64,000 bases of DNA from an uncultured Kangiella sp. (GTDB lineage: Bacteria > Pseudomonadota > Gammaproteobacteria > Enterobacterales > Kangiellaceae). Shown here in pieces: positions 22,010-30,831 of the stretch (position 1 is the stretch's first letter; every line of letters begins with the position of its first letter). The stretch lies in the NCBI GenBank assembly GCA_947503345.1, contig CANNCW010000002.1, positions 248,001-312,000 on the forward strand. The letters run 5' to 3'. A program made the translations under genes and the position numbers. Below the pieces are notes generated by a model, which had not been told where the DNA came from, made no database searches, and saw nothing but the letters and a program-made list of their open reading frames with translations.

Positions 22010-22438
22010 TCATTTATCAAACAAACCACTCAAATCCTTAAACCCCTTAAATTCCAACGCATTCCCAGACGGATCGTAAAAGAACATAGTGGCTTGCTCG
22101 CCTACTTGTCCCTTAAAACGAATATAAGGCTCGATAACAAACTTAACGCCTTTGGCGGTTAATTTATCCGCCAATCGTTGCCAATCTTCCATATCCAATA
22201 TCACACCAAAGTGTGGCACAGGCACCTCATGCCCATCCACCGAATTGGTGACTTTATCGGAATCAACTTTCATAGTTTCATCAAGATGTGCTACTAACTG
22301 ATGACCATAGCAATTATAGTCAATCCAATGCTTACTGGAGCGCCCCTCTTCAAAGCCTAGCAACTCACCATAAAACTCACGCGCAAGTTTTATGTCATGA
22401 ACAGGAATAGCTAAATGAAAAGGTCTTAAATTATCCAT
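22010..22438 (-). CDS. Glyoxalase/VOC superfamily protein
   Basis: A 142-residue protein made of two VOC beta-alpha-beta-beta-beta units. It starts [25 protein letters not shown], here recognised by HLAIPVHD and FYGELLGF, and ends [14 protein letters not shown], the two metal-ligand regions of the fold; HFGVILD is the second unit's start. Members include dioxygenases, isomerases and resistance proteins, so no specific reaction can be stated. It lies three bases downstream of the free-methionine sulfoxide reductase gene on the same strand, hence likely co-transcribed. Confidence 0.85.
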   Translation of the reverse strand: MDNLRPFHLAIPVHDIKLAREFYGELLGFEEGRSSKHWIDYNCYGHQLVAHLDETMKVDSDKVTNSVDGHEVPVPHFGVILDMEDWQRLADKLTAKGVKFVIEPYIRFKGQVGEQATMFFYDPSGNALEFKGFKDLSGLFDK

Positions 22439-22441
22439 AAG

Positions 22442-22951
22442 TTACAATGATGTTTTATCCATTAAAACTTTCAACAGACCTGTCAAACCATCCTCATCCT
22501 CTTGATCAAAGCGGTTAAGACTCGGGCTATCAATATCAAACACCCCTTTTATCTCACCATTTACCATCATCGGGATAACAATTTCGCTATTGGTGTCACC
22601 ATCACAAGCAATGTGTCCATCGAAAGCGTGAACATCTTTAACTAATTGGGTTTCTTTGGTTTTAGCTGCAGTTCCGCAGACACCCTGCCCGAAAGGAATA
22701 TGCACACAGGCGACTTTGCCTTGATATGGTCCAAGAATTAGCGCATTGGAATTTTTTGGATTTACCAAATAAAAGCCCACCCAATTCAAATCAGGCAACA
22801 TTTGATAAACAAAGGCTGACATTTGCGATAAATTGGTTACCCAATTGGTATCTTCTGATAACAAAGCATCAAGCTGCTTGGTTAATTGTCGATAGTATTC
22901 AGGTTTATCGCTTTGGTATTCTTCAATTTGTGCTGGGTCGAGTGCAAACAT
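22442..22951 (-). CDS. msrC: Free methionine-(R)-sulfoxide reductase, GAF type
   Basis: This 169-residue single-GAF-domain protein matches the fRMsr (YebR) family: DLNWVGFYLV, GPYQGKVACVHIPFGQGVCG and the AFDGHIACDGDTNSEIVIP segment are diagnostic. The three conserved cysteines are Cys82, Cys92 and Cys116, used for the thiol chemistry that reduces free Met-R-sulfoxide. It is the first gene of a pair with the VOC protein. Reductant is presumably thioredoxin (family knowledge). Confidence 0.93.
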   Translation of the reverse strand: MFALDPAQIEEYQSDKPEYYRQLTKQLDALLSEDTNWVTNLSQMSAFVYQMLPDLNWVGFYLVNPKNSNALILGPYQGKVACVHIPFGQGVCGTAAKTKETQLVKDVHAFDGHIACDGDTNSEIVIPMMVNGEIKGVFDIDSPSLNRFDQEDEDGLTGLLKVLMDKTSL

Positions 22952-23146
22952 GGACTAACTTCTAAATTTTAATATTGCGCTAATGTATCCAAACTAGAGT
23001 CCAATCACAATGATTTATTACGGTTTGAAAGTATTTATTTACACTAGATATGGTAGATATTTATTAGCGATAACACTAGCCATCAGTCAAGACTCAAGGT
23101 AACATACGGCGTTGTTTTGCTTGAATGAATAGCCTGAGGTTTTGGC

Positions 23147-23371
23147 TTGTCTGAAAAAATTAAAATCACCCCAAAAACACGTGAGCGCAAGCCCACAGAC
23201 TCTCCTTGTATTGGGACCTGTAGTACCGTTTTAGGTGATGAAGTTTGTCGTGGTTGTGGCCGTACTTTTGACGAAGTATTGAATTGGCATACTTATGATG
23301 ATAACAAGAAAAAAGAAATCAATTTTAGATTAAAATTCAAACAAAATCATAAGCTTAACGAAGATAGTTAA
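23147..23371 (+). CDS. DUF1289 small zinc-ribbon-like protein
   Basis: A 74-residue protein with four cysteines in SPCIGTCSTVLGDEVCRGCGR followed by a conserved W in FDEVLNWHTY, read here as SPCIGTC, CRGCGR and LNWHTYDD. This is the DUF1289 pattern; the cysteines probably bind zinc. The start is taken as TTG at 23147, preceded by TGAGG, because the ATG codons nearby are out of frame or inside the motif. It lies 53 bases before asnS. Function of the family is not established. Confidence 0.85.
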   Translation: MSEKIKITPKTRERKPTDSPCIGTCSTVLGDEVCRGCGRTFDEVLNWHTYDDNKKKEINFRLKFKQNHKLNEDS

Positions 23372-23424
23372 AGTTTATATTATTTTATTAATTCACCCAC
23401 TAAGACTTAAATTAAGGTAAAAAA

Positions 23425-24825
23425 ATGTCATTAGTCTCTATTGTCGATGCCCTAGCGGGCAAACCTAGCGAAGGTGCAGTTGTCACCGTGCAAGGCTGGG
23501 TACGTACTCGTCGTGATTCGAAAGCTGGTCTTTCATTTGTCAATATTCACGATGGTAGCTGCTTTAATCCAATCCAAGCAGTGGTCGATAATAATGTGGG
23601 AAATTATGAGTCAGAAGTGACGAAATTGACCGCAGGATGTTCTTTGCGAGTTACTGGGACTTTAGTGCCTTCGCAAGGCAAAGGGCAAACCTTTGAGATC
23701 CAAGCGACTTCAGTGGAAGTTTTAGGCTGGGTGGACGATCCAGATACCTATCCAATGCCAATGAAACCGCATACGGTTGAGCATTTACGTAAACATGCCC
23801 ATTTACGTCCAAGAACCAATCTGATTGGCGCAGTAACTCGAGTACGTAACTGCTTAGCACAAGCCGTTCATCGTTTTATGCACGAAAATGGCTTTAACTG
23901 GATCCATACGCCGATCATTACTGCTTCAGACGCCGAAGGCGCAGGCGAAATGTTCCGCGTGAGCACTTTGGATCAAACCAATTTGCCAATAACCGATAAA
24001 GGCGAAGTAGACTATTCAAAAGACTTCTTTGGTCAAGAGTCATTCTTAACGGTATCAGGCCAGCTTAACGTTGAAGCCTATTGTATGGCCATGTCTAAGG
24101 TTTATACCTTCGGCCCTACTTTCCGTGCAGAAAACTCTAACACCAGCCGTCACTTGGCGGAATTTTGGATGGTAGAGCCTGAGATTGCTTTTGCGAATCT
24201 TTCGCAAAATGCCGACTTAGCAGAAGCCATGATGCGTTATATATTCAAAGCCGTTTTAGACGAGTGCGGTGATGATATGGCCTTCTTTGCCCAACGCGTT
24301 GACAAAGATTGTATCAACCGTTTAGAAAACGTTATTGATAACAACTTCGAGCGTATGACTTATACTGACGTCATCACAACCCTTGAAAAATCGAGTAAGA
24401 AATTCGAATTTGATGTTAAATGGGGCATAGATTTACAATCTGAGCACGAACGCTATATCGCCGAAGAATACGTTGGCCGCCCTACGGTTGTAACCGACTA
24501 TCCGAAAGACATCAAAGCTTTCTACATGCGTATGAATGATGATGGTAAAACCGTTGCTGCTATGGACGTGTTAGCTCCAGGCATTGGCGAAATCATTGGC
24601 GGTGCACAGCGTGAAGAACGTTTAGAGGTGCTTGATGCGCGTATTGCTGAAATGGGTTTGCCTGCAGAACATTACTGGTGGTATCGCGATTTACGCCGTT
24701 ATGGCACAGTGCCACACGCTGGCTTTGGTCTAGGTTTTGACCGTTGTGTATCTTACGTTACTGGCGTACAAAACATCCGTGATGTAATTCCATTCCCACG
24801 AGTACCAAACAGCGTTAAATTCTAA
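23425..24825 (+). CDS. asnS: Asparaginyl-tRNA synthetase
   Basis: A class IIb aminoacyl-tRNA synthetase of 466 residues, the same length as in E. coli. The N-terminal OB domain (about 15-100) has [19 protein letters not shown]; the catalytic domain has motif 2 [25 protein letters not shown] (cut here as [16 protein letters not shown]) and motif 3 [15 protein letters not shown] near the C-terminus. TAAGG precedes the ATG. It ends with an Asn-type [10 protein letters not shown] tail. Followed by a hairpin terminator. Confidence 0.98.
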   Translation: MSLVSIVDALAGKPSEGAVVTVQGWVRTRRDSKAGLSFVNIHDGSCFNPIQAVVDNNVGNYESEVTKLTAGCSLRVTGTLVPSQGKGQTFEIQATSVEVLGWVDDPDTYPMPMKPHTVEHLRKHAHLRPRTNLIGAVTRVRNCLAQAVHRFMHENGFNWIHTPIITASDAEGAGEMFRVSTLDQTNLPITDKGEVDYSKDFFGQESFLTVSGQLNVEAYCMAMSKVYTFGPTFRAENSNTSRHLAEFWMVEPEIAFANLSQNADLAEAMMRYIFKAVLDECGDDMAFFAQRVDKDCINRLENVIDNNFERMTYTDVITTLEKSSKKFEFDVKWGIDLQSEHERYIAEEYVGRPTVVTDYPKDIKAFYMRMNDDGKTVAAMDVLAPGIGEIIGGAQREERLEVLDARIAEMGLPAEHYWWYRDLRRYGTVPHAGFGLGFDRCVSYVTGVQNIRDVIPFPRVPNSVKF

Positions 24826-24855
24826 TCATCAAATTAGAACATACCCAATAAAATA

Positions 24856-24880
24856 GAGTCGCATTAGCGGCTCTTTTTTT
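24856..24880 (+). terminator. asnS terminator
   Basis: GAGTCGC (24856-24862) pairs with GCGGCTC (24867-24873) with one T-G pair and an ATTA loop, followed by seven T residues. Confidence 0.88.
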
Positions 24881-24937
24881 GAGCGAAAAAATTATTTGTG
24901 CTAACCTAATTTAAAAATAATTATTGGAGAAGGAATC

Positions 24938-26527
24938 ATGAAGAATTTATTAACGTTAATTCGTGTTATTTTCCTCATAGCCATACTCAATAGTTGTGGC
25001 GGGTCTGGCTCAAACGAAGAAACGTCACCAATATTAAAAAAAGGTAAATTATCCATTCCAATAACCGGGTTAAGATACACTACTTCAAGCAATGTAGAGG
25101 GTATAACTCAGTCAGGCGAGTTTAAGTTCAATGATAATGATGTGATAACATTTTTTCTAAACAATTTAAAAGTAAAAAGCCTAACTGCTAACACCAATAT
25201 CCCATTAGAAAGTTTATTTTCACTGCAGACCTTTAGTCAAATAGAATTGCTGGATGCAATGCAACTTAACAATTATCGCCCAAGAGAAAAATCTTTAAAA
25301 CTCAATAACCTCAAAGCTTATAAAAACTTTCTTTCGAAACTTTATCATTTAGATGAAGATGACAATCTTAACAATGGCATTCAAATTCCAACAAACTTGC
25401 TACTAGATGCACCTAATATTAATTACTTTTTAAAACAACCAAATAATTACATTCTGGCTTCAAATGATAAAGAAATCCCTATTCAAAAAGATTTAGAAGT
25501 CATTAATGATTACATTTCTAATAACTTTCTAGAGATCAATAGATTCCGCCAAACTGAACTAACAAAAACTCCAAATTCAACCTACAGTAAAGAAGATAAG
25601 CATCATATTACCTATGACTATGATAGTAGCGATCGGTTAATAAACGTTATTAACCATAACTTGATTTCAAACGAAATAAAAACTATTGAATATCGATACT
25701 CTGACAACCAGTTAATCAAAAAGATCGATGGGATTATCGGCAAAACCACTATTTATAGTTACCATGAAGACGGTAGTTCACAAGAGACTATTTATCACAA
25801 TAGCTCAGTAAGTAGAATCTCCTACTACGATATATATGGTAATTTAATTGAAAATGGGGATTACGTAACAGAAATCATTAATGGCCAAAGAGGAAGAACC
25901 TGGCTTATAAAAGATGGAGTACGAGAGCTAGTAGAAGAACGTGCCTATCGAAATGGGCTTGTTACTAAGCTAATGTTTTATAGAGATGGAGCTTCACATG
26001 TTGAATATAACTATGACTATAACACTTATGGTCAATTGATATATGAAAGCACCAAAAATTCAGATCCTATCGTTGGAGATTTCGAAAACACCTACGTATA
26101 CAATGAAAACTCATTACTCTCAAAGATTAGCCTTACGACTACTCAGGATGAGAACAGCTATCATTCAGAAAAAACTTATAAATATAACGATAACAATCAG
26201 CTGATAAAGATTTCAACATTGAACCACGACAACAGCACACTTGATAGAATACCTTTTGTGTGGGAGTTAGATAAAATATCACAATACCAATATGTAAGTT
26301 ATTGGCCTAGACAAGATGTTCAAAATTTTTATAACGACAACGGATTAATTGAAGAAACTCTCTATGTATTCCCTTCGGAAGGCCAGACATTTCAACTTGG
26401 TTCATATGAGTCAAAATATCAATCTTCTGAAAAATTGCACTCTCTACCTTCGTTATACTCTGAAAGACAAAACGCTTGCGAGCTTTCACCTTTGATGGTT
26501 GGAAAATGTCCTACGGGAGAACAATAG
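24938..26527 (+). CDS. Lipoprotein with YD-like repeats, copy 1
   Basis: A 529-residue lipoprotein: the signal ends IAILNSC with acylated Cys20, followed by a GGSGSNEE spacer. Residues about 35-200 form an N-terminal domain I cannot name (LSIPITGLRYTTSSNVEG; KLYHLDEDDNLNNGIQIP). From about 210 on there are repeated YDYDSSDRL, YRYSDNQLIKK, YDYNTYGQL and YKYNDNNQLIK elements, the tyrosine-rich strands of YD/RHS-type beta structures. A pair of cysteines ends the chain (RQNACELSPLMVGKC). It is 30 percent or so alike, by eye, to the next gene, one base downstream. AGAAGGA precedes the ATG. No toxin domain or RHS core cage motif is visible; function unknown, probably outer-membrane or periplasmic. 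Confidence 0.75.
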   Translation: MKNLLTLIRVIFLIAILNSCGGSGSNEETSPILKKGKLSIPITGLRYTTSSNVEGITQSGEFKFNDNDVITFFLNNLKVKSLTANTNIPLESLFSLQTFSQIELLDAMQLNNYRPREKSLKLNNLKAYKNFLSKLYHLDEDDNLNNGIQIPTNLLLDAPNINYFLKQPNNYILASNDKEIPIQKDLEVINDYISNNFLEINRFRQTELTKTPNSTYSKEDKHHITYDYDSSDRLINVINHNLISNEIKTIEYRYSDNQLIKKIDGIIGKTTIYSYHEDGSSQETIYHNSSVSRISYYDIYGNLIENGDYVTEIINGQRGRTWLIKDGVRELVEERAYRNGLVTKLMFYRDGASHVEYNYDYNTYGQLIYESTKNSDPIVGDFENTYVYNENSLLSKISLTTTQDENSYHSEKTYKYNDNNQLIKISTLNHDNSTLDRIPFVWELDKISQYQYVSYWPRQDVQNFYNDNGLIEETLYVFPSEGQTFQLGSYESKYQSSEKLHSLPSLYSERQNACELSPLMVGKCPTGEQ

Positions 26528-26528
26528 C

Positions 26529-28082
26529 ATGAAAAAAATAGTGACATTGCTTTTTCTATTCACTCTATTTAGCTGTAGTAGTGGTGGGGCTGAATCAGAC
26601 ACCCCTGTTGAATACAAAAAAGGGGTTTTAGACCTACCTATAACTAATATAGATTATCTAACTTCAAGTGGAATTACTGGACAATTAAATAACGGCGAAT
26701 TTGAATATCTTGAGGGGGACACAATAAACTTATCCTACCAAGGTCTGTTTATTGGTACAGCCATCACAAAATCAGAACTTACACTTCTTGAATTTTTTAA
26801 TTTAAAAAGCATTACTCAAACAGAAATCTTAGACGCTATAGATAAAACCGAACATATTGAAAAAATCAAATCTAGAAAAGAGTTGGATCTTTTATATTAC
26901 AGCTTATTTTTATCAAAGTTGTATCACCTAGATAACAATTCAAACCTTAATGATGGCATAGAGTTGCCTCAAACAATTTCACTAAATGCTAATTCATTTT
27001 ATCAATTTTTAAGGCAGCCTATGGCCTACATTTTAGCAACCAATGATATTTCATCCCCCACTATAGATATAATGACAGTCTACAATAAGTTTATTGAATC
27101 AAACCTAATTCAATTAGAGCTTAATAAACAGCTCAATTTGCATAAAGATTTTATAACGACCATAGCTGCATATACTGAACAAAATGACTACCAGTATGAC
27201 TCTAATGACCGCATAGTAAAATCAACAAATACTAATTTCAATACTAACATTGTTACTACAATTGCATACGAATACGCCGGTGCAAATTTAACCAAAGTAA
27301 CTACATTTAGAGGTAACATAACTTCCAGTGTTAAAGAGTATGCTTATAAAGATGGCTATTTAGAACAAATTAAAACTGCCTATACTAATGGATTAGAGGA
27401 ATCTCTAACCTATGATATTTATTCAAATCTTATCAAAACAGAGTATTCAAATGGTTATTTGTCTATAACAGAAATTGTTAATGGATTGCCGAGCAAGACT
27501 TTATATTATTCAAATGGAATTTTACAGTCTTCAATAGCAAGACAATATGAGCGTGGATTTATTACTAGACTAAATCTGCTTTCTGCAGAAGGAACACCTA
27601 TTATTACTAATCATTATCAGTACGACAATAATGGGCAAAAAACTTATTCAGAGGTTAATTACTTTTCTCCTGACAGTAAAATATCTATAAGCACTGAGTA
27701 CAGTTTAGGTTTACCAATAAAACGCATTGAATTATTTGATTATGCAACTAAAGAATCCATCTTTACCTACAATACTCAACAACAGCTTACTCAAGTAAAG
27801 GTGGATTACGCTGACTCTTCAAGCGAGCATGACTTTCTATGGCAAGATTCATTTATAATTAAAGTAGGTGGTTTAGCAAAAAATCCGCCTCAAAGTTTCT
27901 CTATTGAGTACAACCAACAAAACTTGCCTGAACAAATAATTTATTTATCTCCAAAAGATGGTGATGAAGATATTATTTCAATTTATTCTGGCTCATTTAA
28001 CTCTTCAACTCGCCTGATCGAGCTCCCATCACTAAATATAGAGCAACAGGACTATTGTGGTGGAGTAGGTATACAGTGCTAA
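26529..28082 (+). CDS. Lipoprotein with YD-like repeats, copy 2
   Basis: A 517-residue paralogue of the preceding gene. The lipoprotein signal MKKIVTLLFLFTLFSC puts the acylated Cys at 16, followed by SSGGAES. Shared features with copy 1 are LDLPITNIDYLTSSGITG, the KLYHLDNNSNLNDGIELP block, the YQYDSNDRI, YQYDNNGQ and FTYNTQQQL repeats, and the terminal LPSL...C...C ending (ELPSLNIEQQDYCGGVGIQC). The ATG at 26529 follows the copy 1 stop by one base; an upstream in-frame codon at 26499 is inside copy 1 and is rejected because only the chosen start gives a signal peptide. The pair looks like a tandem duplication that has diverged. Confidence 0.75.
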   Translation: MKKIVTLLFLFTLFSCSSGGAESDTPVEYKKGVLDLPITNIDYLTSSGITGQLNNGEFEYLEGDTINLSYQGLFIGTAITKSELTLLEFFNLKSITQTEILDAIDKTEHIEKIKSRKELDLLYYSLFLSKLYHLDNNSNLNDGIELPQTISLNANSFYQFLRQPMAYILATNDISSPTIDIMTVYNKFIESNLIQLELNKQLNLHKDFITTIAAYTEQNDYQYDSNDRIVKSTNTNFNTNIVTTIAYEYAGANLTKVTTFRGNITSSVKEYAYKDGYLEQIKTAYTNGLEESLTYDIYSNLIKTEYSNGYLSITEIVNGLPSKTLYYSNGILQSSIARQYERGFITRLNLLSAEGTPIITNHYQYDNNGQKTYSEVNYFSPDSKISISTEYSLGLPIKRIELFDYATKESIFTYNTQQQLTQVKVDYADSSSEHDFLWQDSFIIKVGGLAKNPPQSFSIEYNQQNLPEQIIYLSPKDGDEDIISIYSGSFNSSTRLIELPSLNIEQQDYCGGVGIQC

Positions 28083-28107
28083 AACGAAAGAGACTCAGAA
28101 TAAACCT

Positions 28108-28479
28108 ATGACAATGTGTAACTGCTTACAGCTTGAAAATATAGTCATAGGTAATGATGAAAAGCACCCTTTCACTTCTTTAGATGAATTAGAGTGGGAT
28201 CCTGAAGCTTGGGCAACACTCAATCGTTGCACTGAATGCGGTCAGTTGTGGCATATTGATATTGCTAAAACCAATCAAGTAGGACTGTGCATAAAAGTAA
28301 ATTCCGAGGTTGAATGGAAGGCTTTAGATACGACCCAAATGCGAGTTCAGTTGATGGTTAATAATCATGGCGGGCTATCTTTTGAGACTTGTCGCTGGAA
28401 ACAGTGTAATCAAAACTGTGTAAAGGGCTTGGCTTTTTGTCCGCAACATGCCTACTTTGATATGGACATTAAAGCTTAA
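28108..28479 (+). CDS. Cysteine-rich protein, probable zinc-binding, function unknown
   Basis: The 123-residue protein has nine cysteines. CTECG at about 41-45 and the C-terminal CRWKQCNQNCVKGLAFCPQH cluster could form one or two zinc knots; CNC lies near the N-terminus (residues 4-6). It has no signal peptide, so it is probably cytoplasmic. It starts 25 bases after the second lipoprotein gene and is on the same strand, but nothing shows a shared role. I do not recognise a named family. Confidence 0.65.
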   Translation: MTMCNCLQLENIVIGNDEKHPFTSLDELEWDPEAWATLNRCTECGQLWHIDIAKTNQVGLCIKVNSEVEWKALDTTQMRVQLMVNNHGGLSFETCRWKQCNQNCVKGLAFCPQHAYFDMDIKA

Positions 28480-28490
28480 TCAAAAAACCA

Positions 28491-29897
28491 CTATTTCCAA
28501 TGGGCCAGCGAATTGGCGTAATAATTCAATATGGACTTATTATTGTCAGCCACCTGAAACAGGTTAGCGTCTAAAACCACCAGCTTTCTTATTAACAATA
28601 AATCTAAAGTTTTGGTTAAAACCCCATCAAAACTTTGCTCGTTAACGTTAATCGGTGCGCCCTGGCTTTGTAAGCTTCTTATGGTGCAATGACAAGATTC
28701 TAATAATTCAGCTCTAGTAATAGGCTGATAATCTTTAGACTGCAGAACCTTCGAAACTAAAGCTACTGGCAAAACAGGCACTACCGTAGCAATTTCTGAC
28801 ATTAACTTCTTAGTGAAAACCTTAACACGCTGCATTCGCTCATTTTTTCCTAAGCTCATTAATGAATGTTCATCACTGGCAAAATACTCTTTAGCAGATA
28901 CAGGTTTAGAAAAGTTTACCCCGGCATAGCCAAAGCGTTTCCAGCGCTTTTTACGCGGCGTAAAAATGGTTTTAAATAAAAACTTAATGCTGGTTTTAAA
29001 AACAAACCACTTACTTTGTTTCGGTAAATCAGGGGATAAACTACGTTCCAAACTTCTATCTTCTATCACTCGGTCGTAATTTAATCCCACTGGAATGAAT
29101 ACTATGTCGCGATCTTTTTCCGGATCAAAACCGCGTAATACGTAATCAATAAAACCCAGTTTCGGATCTTTTAACATTCCATCCTTACTTAACCCGCCTT
29201 CAGGATAAACCGCTTGGCTAACACCGGCTCGACTGGAGTAATGAACGTATCGCTCCAGAACTTTTCGATATAAAGAGTTATTCGAGTTACGGCGCACAAA
29301 AAAAGCACCCATTGAACGAATTAGAGGTGCCAATGGCCAAACCCTGGCCCACTCACCTACCGCATAAGATATTGCCGTTTGTTTCATAGCAAGAAATGAA
29401 ACCACCACATAATCCATATTGGATCTATGATTCATGACAAAAACGACACTGGATTTTGGGTCTATTTTAGCTAATTCACCAGCATCATAAAAACCGACTT
29501 TCATGCGATAAATCAAGCGGGTAACTGTCTTAGATAACCAACTGCCAAACTTAAAGTACATGTAGGCATTAAATTTTGGGACAATTTCTTTCGCGTATTG
29601 ATAAGCCTTAGCTTGCGCCACTTCCATTGGCATATCTTGTTGTTTTGCGTAATCTTTTGTGGCTTTGAAAACCTGCTCATCAAATACCAGTCGATCAACA
29701 AGAGTCTTCTTTTTTGTCAGCTGAAACGGACGAACTTTGATAGAAAGCTTATTATTAACGTCATCAATGATTTTGTTGGCTTTTCGTCTAAAAAACCAAC
29801 GAACACTAGGAATCAATATTCTATCTAACAGCATAATCACTGCAAAAATTAGAATAATAATTAGTAACCATAATGGTATGGCAACTGTTTCGGTCAT
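28491..29897 (-). CDS. Membrane acyltransferase of the PlsC/PlsB type
   Basis: A 468-residue protein with an N-terminal membrane helix (about 7-28) and the glycerophosphate acyltransferase motifs: block I HRSNMD (His157-Asp162), and block III YPEGGLS (Glu233-Ser237) with VRRNSNNSLYR between them as block II. It probably acylates glycerol-3-phosphate or lysophosphatidate in the inner membrane. The C-terminal 150 residues are extra compared with compact PlsC enzymes and recall the PlsB-like helical region; the exact acceptor is uncertain. Its ATG overlaps the nitroreductase gene's stop by four bases. Confidence 0.82.
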   Translation of the reverse strand: MTETVAIPLWLLIIILIFAVIMLLDRILIPSVRWFFRRKANKIIDDVNNKLSIKVRPFQLTKKKTLVDRLVFDEQVFKATKDYAKQQDMPMEVAQAKAYQYAKEIVPKFNAYMYFKFGSWLSKTVTRLIYRMKVGFYDAGELAKIDPKSSVVFVMNHRSNMDYVVVSFLAMKQTAISYAVGEWARVWPLAPLIRSMGAFFVRRNSNNSLYRKVLERYVHYSSRAGVSQAVYPEGGLSKDGMLKDPKLGFIDYVLRGFDPEKDRDIVFIPVGLNYDRVIEDRSLERSLSPDLPKQSKWFVFKTSIKFLFKTIFTPRKKRWKRFGYAGVNFSKPVSAKEYFASDEHSLMSLGKNERMQRVKVFTKKLMSEIATVVPVLPVALVSKVLQSKDYQPITRAELLESCHCTIRSLQSQGAPINVNEQSFDGVLTKTLDLLLIRKLVVLDANLFQVADNNKSILNYYANSLAHWK

Positions 29898-30454
29898 TTA
29901 TTTAAGCCATATTGCACAAAATTATTCACTTCTGGTATCGGCTTAGCCTTTAACTCTTTAGTAGCCGTTCCTAAATAAATAAAACCAACGACAGTGTCGC
30001 TGTCGGTTAATCCTAATAATGATTTTAAATGAGGATTAAAACACAAAGGACCTGAGCGCCAATAAGCGCCATAACCTAAATCATAAGCACCTAATAATAA
30101 ATTTTGCACTCCAGCGCCTGCTGAAAGCACTTCTTCAATATGCGGGACTTTCTCATGCCCTTTAGCCTTAGCCACTGCAACAATTACCATTGGCGCTCTA
30201 TGTGGCAAAGATAAGATTCGCTCTTTCTTGTCATCAATTAAATTGGGAGTTTCCAATAAACTTGCTTGTAAATATACGGAGGCTAATTGACTAAGTTGTT
30301 CTTCGCCTTCAAATACAATGTACTGCCAAGGTTTAAGCCCTTTGTGATCTGGAGCTCTTAAAGCGGCTTGAAATAGTAAGTTCATTTCGGTTTTATTAGG
30401 AGCTGGAGCTGTTAAGCGACCGCAAGATACACGGTTTATAATTTTATTTAGCAT
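29894..30454 (-). CDS. Nitroreductase family protein, YdjA-like
   Basis: The 186-residue flavoprotein belongs to the short nitroreductase type. It shows ALRAPDHKGLKPWQYIVFEG, read as RAPDHKGLKPWQ, the FMN-phosphate binding start typical of YdjA, plus GAGVQNLLLGAYDLGYGAYW and DTVVGFIYLGT. Length matches YdjA (183). It uses NAD(P)H and FMN, substrate unknown. It is the first gene of a pair with the acyltransferase, overlapping by ATGA. Divergent from the small membrane gene at 30591. Confidence 0.9.
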   Translation of the reverse strand: MLNKIINRVSCGRLTAPAPNKTEMNLLFQAALRAPDHKGLKPWQYIVFEGEEQLSQLASVYLQASLLETPNLIDDKKERILSLPHRAPMVIVAVAKAKGHEKVPHIEEVLSAGAGVQNLLLGAYDLGYGAYWRSGPLCFNPHLKSLLGLTDSDTVVGFIYLGTATKELKAKPIPEVNNFVQYGLNK

Positions 30455-30590
30455 TGAAATTATATGTTTTTGAGAACTAATAAAACTTTATCATGAATTT
30501 CATTCAGTAAAAACAAATCTTGGCAATTTGTATAAGTTGAAGTTTAAGGTTAGGATAAATTCGACTTATAACAACAAAGAGGATCTATAT

Positions 30591-30782
30591 ATGAAAAGCA
30601 TTGGCTCTTTTATGGCAATTGCAGGGTTAATTTCTATCGCCTTATTTTTCTTTGGATATGAACTTAAAATATTGATGTGGATTGATAACTAGGGTGAAAC
30701 TGTTGGATGGTTAATACGTGGTGGACTGGTAGTTATTGGAGCAGCCATTTGGTTTTTCTCTCCAGAACCGGAAGAATCCTAA
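30591..30782 (+). pseudogene. Small two-helix membrane protein interrupted by an in-frame TAG
   Basis: A strong GAGGA site seven bases upstream precedes ATG 30591. The frame reads 33 codons (MKSIGSFMAIAGLISIALFF, then FGYELKILMWIDN), hits TAG at 30690-30692, and continues in the same frame for 29 codons (GETVGWLIRGGLVVIGAAIW, then FFSPEPEES) to TAA at 30782. The second part forms a second membrane helix with an acidic tail. One base change (TGG to TAG, Trp to stop) would explain it. It may be a recent pseudogene, a sequence error, or a read-through case. As it stands only a one-helix 33-residue peptide would be made. Confidence 0.7.
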
Positions 30783-30787
30783 ATAAA

Positions 30788-30809
30788 AAAGCCTGCAAAT
30801 GCAGGCTTT
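30788..30809 (-). terminator. Terminator between the small membrane gene and the M35 protease
   Basis: AAAGCCTGC (30788-30796) pairs with GCAGGCTTT (30801-30809) across AAAT. The minus strand continues in six T residues, so it best serves the protease gene, though it may act in both directions. Confidence 0.85.
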
Positions 30810-30831
30810 GTTCTCTTCGCTTTATTACATC

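Noticed and set aside
24938..28082. RHS/contact-dependent toxin system
   Set aside because: No variable toxin tip, no immunity gene, no VgrG or RHS core motif; both proteins have ordinary lipoprotein signals and complete ends.
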